From: Bacteroidota bacterium
GTDB taxonomy: Bacteria; Bacteroidota; Bacteroidia; Flavobacteriales; Weeksellaceae
Reading direction: 5' to 3'
NCBI GenBank assembly: GCA_023422635.1
Contig: JAFAGO010000030.1
Location: forward strand, 1 to 64,000
DNA length: 64,000 nt
Within the stretch, counting starts at the first letter, position 1. Each line of letters starts with the position of its first letter. Position numbers and translations under genes: made by a program. Of this stretch, positions 59,480-64,000 are shown piece by piece. The notes under the pieces were generated by a model. It did not search any database, was not told the origin of the DNA, and saw only the letters and a list, made by a program, of their open reading frames with translations.

Positions 59480-59487
59480 TAATTTTG
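59480..59487 (+). promoter_or_regulatory. Leaderless promoter of the DUF3109 gene
   Basis: TAATTTTG matches TAnnTTTG exactly and ends only 4 bases before the ATG at 59492, so the transcript should start at or next to the start codon. The gap to the previous gene is just 18 bases. Confidence 0.6.
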
Positions 59488-59491
59488 CAGC

Positions 59492-60076
59492 ATGATAGAA
59501 ATTGGCGATAAATTGATTTCTGAGGATCTTTTTTCTGAAGAATTTGTATGTAATTTAACGAAGTGTAAAGGTGCATGTTGTGTGGAAGGCGATATTGGCG
59601 CTCCGCTTGAAAGAGCTGAAGCCGAAATTCTTGATCGTTTGTATCCAAAATTTAAACCTTATTTAACGGAAGCGGGAATTAAAGCCATTGAAGAACAAGG
59701 AACGTGGGAAGTAGACCCGAGCGATGGCGAATATGTAACGCCAATGGTAGAAAATCGCGAGTGTGTATATGTTACTTTTGATGAAAAAGGCATTACGAAA
59801 TGTGGAATTGAAAAGGCATATGAGGATGGAGCAATCGATTGGCAAAAGCCAATATCTTGTCACTTATACCCGATTCGTATTACCGAATACCGTACGTTTT
59901 CTGCACTTAATTATCACGAATGGCCGATTTGTAGCGATGCTTGTACATTAGGAAAAGAGCTTCAAGTTCCAGTGTATAAATTCCTTAAAACGCCAATTAT
60001 TCGTAAATATGGTGAAGCGTTTTACACCATTCTATCGGAAGCAGCTGATGAATGGAAAAAAGAATTTGGCCAATAA
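59492..60076 (+). CDS. DUF3109 Cys-rich protein
   Basis: A 194-residue cytoplasmic protein of the DUF3109 family. The N-terminal cluster CNLTKCKGACCVEGDIGAPL carries four Cys in a C-x4-C-x3-CC arrangement. Further Cys occur in TKCGIEKAY, ISCHLYPIRIT and WPICSDACTLG. This resembles metal-cluster-binding proteins of the YkgJ type, suggesting an Fe-S or zinc site, though no function is known for DUF3109. It probably has a leaderless mRNA. A strong terminator follows. Confidence 0.88.
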   Translation: MIEIGDKLISEDLFSEEFVCNLTKCKGACCVEGDIGAPLERAEAEILDRLYPKFKPYLTEAGIKAIEEQGTWEVDPSDGEYVTPMVENRECVYVTFDEKGITKCGIEKAYEDGAIDWQKPISCHLYPIRITEYRTFSALNYHEWPICSDACTLGKELQVPVYKFLKTPIIRKYGEAFYTILSEAADEWKKEFGQ

Positions 60077-60102
60077 CAAATCCAAATTCTTTACCGAGAT
60101 AA

Positions 60103-60141
60103 AAAATAAGTGGCGAACCTTTTGGCTCGCCACTTATTTTT
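60103..60141. terminator. Bidirectional terminator between the DUF3109 gene and tig
   Basis: AAAAATAAGTGGCGA (60102-60116) and TCGCCACTTATTTTT pair perfectly over 15 bases, with an inner CC/GG pair closing a TTTT loop. T-runs are on both strands. Confidence 0.93.
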
Positions 60142-60155
60142 ATTATGATCTGAAA

Positions 60156-61490
60156 TTATTTTTTCAGTTCTTCTAAAAATTCATCGTGTGAGATGGATTT
60201 TTCATCTTTCTTCGCTTTTTCCAAGATTACATCTTTCAACTTCGTCATTGCAACTTCGGATGAAATTTGGCGTACTTGCTCTTGATCTTTCAACATTTCC
60301 ACCGCATATTTTTGAATTTCTTCATCAGAAAGGTGGTGAATTCCGTACATCGCCAATTGGTTTCTTACCAATTGTTCTGCTTGAGCAAGAACATCAGCAT
60401 AATCAATTTTCACCTCATAATCATTAAGAAGTTTACCTTCAATAATTTGGTATTTCAATTGATTTTTCTCTGCTTCAAGAATTTCTTTTGCTTGCTCATC
60501 CGATTGAATATTTTCGTTAGAGAATTGCAACCATTTTACCAAGAATGCTTCAGGAAGTTCTACTTGCTCTTGTGTAGTTACTTGTTCTAAAATTTTATTT
60601 ACAAAGTGAACATCAGAGTTTTGTTGAAAATATTCATCCAACTCTGTTTTTACTCTTTCTTTAAGTTCTTCTTCAGATTTAATATTGTCTTTTCCATACA
60701 CTTTATCGAAAAGCTCTTGGTTCAATTCATGAAGATCTAAACCGTAAATATCTTTTACTGTTACTTCAACTTCATCGTGGTGCAAATGTTCTAATTCTTC
60801 AGCACTAAAAGCCAATTGTTTTGCCAATTCTTCATTAGCTTGAAGATCAGCTTTAGAAACTTTTACAGATTCGTCTTTCTTTAATTTCTTCACCAAATCA
60901 TAACCTTCTTTTTGATCTTTAGCAACGGTTACATTTTTCGGTTGATGGTGATGTTCACCTTCTGCACCTTCTTCAACAACTTGTGCTACTTCTAAAGCAA
61001 CATAAGAATCTTTACCAATTTTATCTTGTTCTACGCGATCAGCAAAACGCTTTTGCATATTTTCAATCGATTGGTTGATCTCTTTGTCGGATGATTCTAC
61101 TTTATAATAAGGAGCTTCGTATTTTGCCAAATCAATGGTAAAATCAGGCTCGTATCCTACTTCAAAACTTACAGAAAGTTGTTCTGCATTGTGATTAAAA
61201 TCGTCTACTGGTTGTGGTACAGGTTGCCCTACCAAACGCAATTTGTTTTCAGTAACGTAATTGTTAATTGCTTCGGAAACCTGTTTGTTAATTTCTTCGA
61301 AAGCCAATCCCGCTTCGTACTGTCTTCTTACCATGCCCATAGGTACTTTCCCTTTTCTAAATCCAGGAACCTGAGCATTTTTTGCATAGTTATGCAATTG
61401 TTTTTCTACTTTATCTTTGTAATCAGACTTATCAATTGTAACGGTAAGCAAAGCGCTTACATCATCATGGTTTTGTGCAGTAACGTTCAT
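60156..61490 (-). CDS. tig: Trigger factor
   Basis: A 444-residue trigger factor. The N-terminal ribosome-binding domain holds GFRKGKVP at residues 43-50, the L23-docking loop. A degenerate FKBP-like domain follows (about residues 155-245, with inserted Glu/His-rich EEGAEGEHHHQPKN), and then the helical C-terminal chaperone arms. It receives nascent chains at the ribosome exit. The length is near normal (430-450). The promoter box TATTTTTG (61511-61518, minus strand) is 20 bases upstream. It lies apart from clpP/clpX, unlike in many Proteobacteria. Confidence 0.94.
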   Translation of the reverse strand: MNVTAQNHDDVSALLTVTIDKSDYKDKVEKQLHNYAKNAQVPGFRKGKVPMGMVRRQYEAGLAFEEINKQVSEAINNYVTENKLRLVGQPVPQPVDDFNHNAEQLSVSFEVGYEPDFTIDLAKYEAPYYKVESSDKEINQSIENMQKRFADRVEQDKIGKDSYVALEVAQVVEEGAEGEHHHQPKNVTVAKDQKEGYDLVKKLKKDESVKVSKADLQANEELAKQLAFSAEELEHLHHDEVEVTVKDIYGLDLHELNQELFDKVYGKDNIKSEEELKERVKTELDEYFQQNSDVHFVNKILEQVTTQEQVELPEAFLVKWLQFSNENIQSDEQAKEILEAEKNQLKYQIIEGKLLNDYEVKIDYADVLAQAEQLVRNQLAMYGIHHLSDEEIQKYAVEMLKDQEQVRQISSEVAMTKLKDVILEKAKKDEKSISHDEFLEELKK

Positions 61491-61510
61491 TCATTGAAAA
61501 TTTTAGGTTG

Positions 61511-61518
61511 CAAAAATA
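61511..61518 (-). promoter_or_regulatory. -7 promoter box of tig
   Basis: TATTTTTG on the minus strand matches TAnnTTTG exactly, 20 bases upstream of the ATG at 61490. Confidence 0.6.
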
Positions 61519-61654
61519 GGGATTTTTCTTGATATATTTCATGATGAAACCGTTTAAAATTTTTATTCAATTCGATTATTGAATGTGCTGATGCCAATTT
61601 CATAAAAACGATTGATTATGAGTCTTTCACAAAAAACGTAAAAGCCGTAAAATA

Positions 61655-61688
61655 GAAAAGAGTTGAAACCGAAATCCCAACTCTTTTT
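61655..61688 (-). terminator. Terminator after the TonB receptor/lipoprotein pair
   Basis: AAAAGAGTTG (61656-61665) and CAACTCTTTT (61678-61687) pair over 10 bases around a 12-base loop. On the minus strand the A-rich side becomes the T-run. It lies about 20 bases after the lipoprotein stop. Confidence 0.8.
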
Positions 61689-61706
61689 AAACACTTCTTT
61701 GAAATA

Positions 61707-62267
61707 TTACTGAATGCCAATTGTCGCGTTAACATCGGTTTCCCCGCCAGTTGTTTTTCCTTGCTGATTTTCGGCGGAAGGAAAGTTCATATCAACTGAA
61801 GTTGCTGCGTGGTGCAATTTGATTTGAACATTCGCATCCATTGGAGCAGAATTTATCTTCCAAGTGGAAAGAATTCCGATTCGTGTACCATCTGCCCTAG
61901 TAATATCTTCTGCATTTCGAAGCACATTGGTTTGTACACCTGCAAATTCAAAAGTAATAAAATGCTCTTCTTTTTCTTCTTCAATTTCATCGAGCGCACT
62001 ATGATAATGATCGTCGTGTTTTACCTGAAAATCAAGTGCTACCGAATATTCTTTCCCCATCTCCAAATGTATTTTTTGGTCTGCAACGCCACCAATGTAC
62101 GTGATGGTTTGTACATGGTCTAAATTTCCGACTTCTGTTAACGTAAGTTCCATTTTTTCGATTTCTTCGTGCTCATGAATATCTTCTGGAATATCATCGG
62201 TATTTCTGCAAGAAAATGCCAAAAACGACAACAAAAGCAATGCTAAAATTCTACCTATATTTTTCAT
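61707..62267 (-). CDS. His/Glu-rich lipoprotein paired with a TonB-dependent receptor
   Basis: A 186-residue lipoprotein. The lipobox LAFSC gives Cys20. The mature part begins with DIHEHEEIEK and later has KHDDHYHSALDEIEEEKEEH, so it is rich in His and acidic residues that could bind metal ions. The C-terminus (LKINSAPMDANVQIKLHHAA, NATIGIQ) is a beta-sandwich pattern seen in flavobacterial lipoproteins sometimes labelled type 1 periplasmic binding fold superfamily; I recall rather than verified this. It lies 38 bases downstream of the TonB receptor gene, so it is probably cotranscribed and may pass a metal or metal complex to it. Confidence 0.82.
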   Translation of the reverse strand: MKNIGRILALLLLSFLAFSCRNTDDIPEDIHEHEEIEKMELTLTEVGNLDHVQTITYIGGVADQKIHLEMGKEYSVALDFQVKHDDHYHSALDEIEEEKEEHFITFEFAGVQTNVLRNAEDITRADGTRIGILSTWKINSAPMDANVQIKLHHAATSVDMNFPSAENQQGKTTGGETDVNATIGIQ

Positions 62268-62305
62268 AATGATTGTAAATTTGAATATTAAAAGTTTAAA
62301 AAAAA

Positions 62306-64000
62306 TTAAAATTTGAATTGTAAAGTAGCCACGAAATTTCTGCCCGGCTCCGGCATAAAATAGCGTAATCGATTCAGATATTCTCGATATTCGGTATTGA
62401 AAACATTGTTTAACCGAAAATTGAAATTCAGGTTTTTCAAAACGTCCACACCCAATGCTACATTAAAAATTGAATAACCCGACGGCGGAGTACTATAGTC
62501 CAATTCTTGAGAAACCAATGTTCCATTTTCTATAAAATCAACGTTAAGATTTCGAAGAGGAAATCTATTTTGATGAAGGGAAGTTTCATTTTCGATCAGG
62601 ATATAAAAGCCATTATCCTTTTTTGAATTGAATTCTATTCCATTTCGAAAATTGGTGGGCATCATTAAAATGAGTGGTTCATTGTGGGTAAAATCATCAC
62701 CTTTCAACACACTAAAAGATCCTTTCCATTTCAAATAATCTGTAAAATGAAGCTGCGCATCTACATCAATTCCCAAAATTCTCGCCTTGATCTGCTGAAA
62801 TTCCCAAACCGGAAAAACGCCACGATTGGTGGAACGAACGCCCGTTGGAACTTGATTAATAAAATTGTGAGAAAACATTGCATAAGGATTCACTTGCAAT
62901 GAAAAACCTTCTAAAAATGAAAGTTCTGTTGTAAGAGAAAGCGTTGCATGATAAAGCGTTTCTTTCTTGATTTCCAAATTTCCAGCTTCAATAATGGCCG
63001 CGGAATGATGAAGACCATCCGCAAAAAGTTCGGCAGGATTAGGAGTTCGATCCGCTTTTGAAAGATTCAATTTTACAGCAAACGCTTTGCTCTTGGAATA
63101 ATCCAAACCAATATTTCCCGAAGTATTATGAAAATCCAATATCGGTCTGGTGAGAATGCGACTATCATTTTCGGAGACAAAAAAGTTGGGGAAAATTCCC
63201 GCATATTTTAATCCCCACTCGGATGCATCATAATATTTATACGCATCGTATCGGCTAAAATCGTATCGTAATCCAGCTTCTAAATGAAAATGTGAATTAA
63301 ATCGGTAATGAAAAACCGAATACGCTCCAGCATCATAACGATAATAATCTGGGATAAGTCGGCGCGCTTTCGTTTCTGGATTTGGATAATTATCTTGAAA
63401 ACTCGTAGAAATTCCACTTTCCAATTGCCAATTCGGACGTTCAATTACATGATTAAGACTTGCAGAATGGGTTATCAATCGCAAATCCATTGAAGGCAAT
63501 TTGCTTAATTCCTCACCTCTTCGTATATCGAATTCTTTTCTTCTGTTAAGCTGAAAAGCATATTGAAAGCTTAATTTTCCAAAATTCTGAAAACGTTTAT
63601 AGGTAGAAACTTTCGCGATGTAATGATTTACTTCCTGTTTAGGATTATGAATATCGAAAGAAAAATCGTCCATATAAAAAGGTTGGCCAAAATTGATGGC
63701 TTGATAAAAATCTTCTGGACTTCCCAAATGTGCCCCTTTAAAAATACCGAAGCTTTGTTGAATTCCCGAATACGAAATTTCTAAACCTTCAGAAAAACTC
63801 CTTTTACCGAAAGCAAAATTAAAACTTCCCACTTCCGCACCTGTATTCTGCAATGTGTGATGCGGAACGTATTGATCGCCAAGTTTTTTATACCTTCCAC
63901 CGGAGGTTACAAACCATTGATTCTTCCACGATTGCGCCAATTTCGCAGACCATTCAGCACCCCGTCCATTGGAGATCCCAGAGAAAGAAACGTTTCCCAT
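62306..64000 (-). CDS. TonB-dependent outer-membrane receptor, 5' end outside window
   Basis: The visible 564 residues are the C-terminal barrel part of a TonB-dependent receptor; the signal peptide, TonB box and most of the plug lie beyond base 64000. Barrel marks are YRYDAGAYSVFHYRFNSHFH, LEAGLRYDFSRYDAYKYYD, DRTPNPAELFADGLHHSAAIIEAG and the terminal FRLNNVFNTEYREYLNR with an aromatic C-terminus (LQFKF). The segment ADGLHHSAA and the downstream His-rich lipoprotein suggest a metal substrate such as zinc or copper, but the substrate is an inference. The true start is upstream of the window. It leads the lipoprotein gene. Confidence 0.93.
   Translation of the reverse strand: MGNVSFSGISNGRGAEWSAKLAQSWKNQWFVTSGGRYKKLGDQYVPHHTLQNTGAEVGSFNFAFGKRSFSEGLEISYSGIQQSFGIFKGAHLGSPEDFYQAINFGQPFYMDDFSFDIHNPKQEVNHYIAKVSTYKRFQNFGKLSFQYAFQLNRRKEFDIRRGEELSKLPSMDLRLITHSASLNHVIERPNWQLESGISTSFQDNYPNPETKARRLIPDYYRYDAGAYSVFHYRFNSHFHLEAGLRYDFSRYDAYKYYDASEWGLKYAGIFPNFFVSENDSRILTRPILDFHNTSGNIGLDYSKSKAFAVKLNLSKADRTPNPAELFADGLHHSAAIIEAGNLEIKKETLYHATLSLTTELSFLEGFSLQVNPYAMFSHNFINQVPTGVRSTNRGVFPVWEFQQIKARILGIDVDAQLHFTDYLKWKGSFSVLKGDDFTHNEPLILMMPTNFRNGIEFNSKKDNGFYILIENETSLHQNRFPLRNLNVDFIENGTLVSQELDYSTPPSGYSIFNVALGVDVLKNLNFNFRLNNVFNTEYREYLNRLRYFMPEPGRNFVATLQFKF

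Noticed and set aside
1..64000. tRNA, rRNA, tmRNA or CRISPR repeats in the gaps
   Set aside because: No GTTC-arm/anticodon arrangements, rRNA core sequences or regularly spaced repeats were seen; the only RNA gene I can support is rnpB.

Overview
The window comes from an AT-rich chromosome of the phylum Bacteroidota, most likely class Flavobacteriia and probably the Chryseobacterium/Kaistella (Weeksellaceae) group. The pointers are a PorP/SprF protein of the type IX secretion machinery, the -7 promoter element TAnnTTTG in front of many genes, an OstA-like LPS-transport protein, a Fur-family regulator, a C-terminally Phe-ending TonB-dependent receptor, M3 peptidase lipoproteins, and weak or absent Shine-Dalgarno sequences. 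The genus is an inference from protein style, not from a search. Almost all of the window is ordinary core genome. I see no prophage, CRISPR array, rRNA, tRNA or intact transposase.

Layout. 1-6217: end of an M3 peptidase, a small lipoprotein, a YchJ-like protein, a VF530-type protein, and the sbcD-sbcC nuclease pair. 6239-13320: SDR oxidoreductase, FKBP/SlyD-type isomerase, DNA topoisomerase III, a sigma factor with a membrane partner, the RNase P RNA, PPK2 kinase and a DUF1573 protein. 13580-18149: valyl-tRNA synthetase, a 191-bp MITE-like element with terminal inverted repeats and a TTA duplication, a DUF4241 protein and a PfkB sugar kinase. 18186-28476 (minus strand): arginine decarboxylase, thiamine diphosphokinase, cobalamin adenosyltransferase, membrane methyltransferase, CmoA, a lipoprotein, glutamate racemase, HemW, PorP/SprF, RluD-like pseudouridine synthase and an orphan PASTA protein.

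28687-40721: e(P4)-type acid phosphatase, Ddl, CoaD, a TRIC-like channel, DHFR, a LemA-TPM-TPM operon, a KefF/KefC-like pair, a DUF2807 lipoprotein and a complete M3 peptidyl-dipeptidase. 40846-51111 (minus strand): LLM flavoprotein, a degenerate class-IV aminotransferase with a START-like neighbour, a class-III aminotransferase, a Fur-OstA-secreted protein operon, Kup, PdhB and DUF2147. 51250-64000: a polyprenol-phosphate sugar cassette (GT2, flippase-like protein, divergent GT39), phosphatidylserine synthase, a DnaQ-DUF3820 nuclease, FAH-family hydrolase, universal stress protein, two flavobacterial membrane proteins, DUF3109, trigger factor, and a His/Glu-rich lipoprotein downstream of a TonB-dependent receptor cut by the window edge.

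Themes that tie the genes together are envelope construction (murI, ddl, OstA-like, pssA, GT2/GT39, PorP, TonB receptor), translation and RNA processing (valS, rnpB, rluD-like, cmoA, trigger factor), DNA maintenance (sbcCD, topB, DnaQ-like) and cation handling (TRIC-like, Kef-like, Kup). I did not find a clear new multi-gene system. The best leads are the MITE-like element, the aminotransferase lacking its catalytic lysine, the CmoA-methyltransferase pair without cmoB, the acidic His-rich lipoprotein/receptor pair, and widespread leaderless or TTG-started genes.
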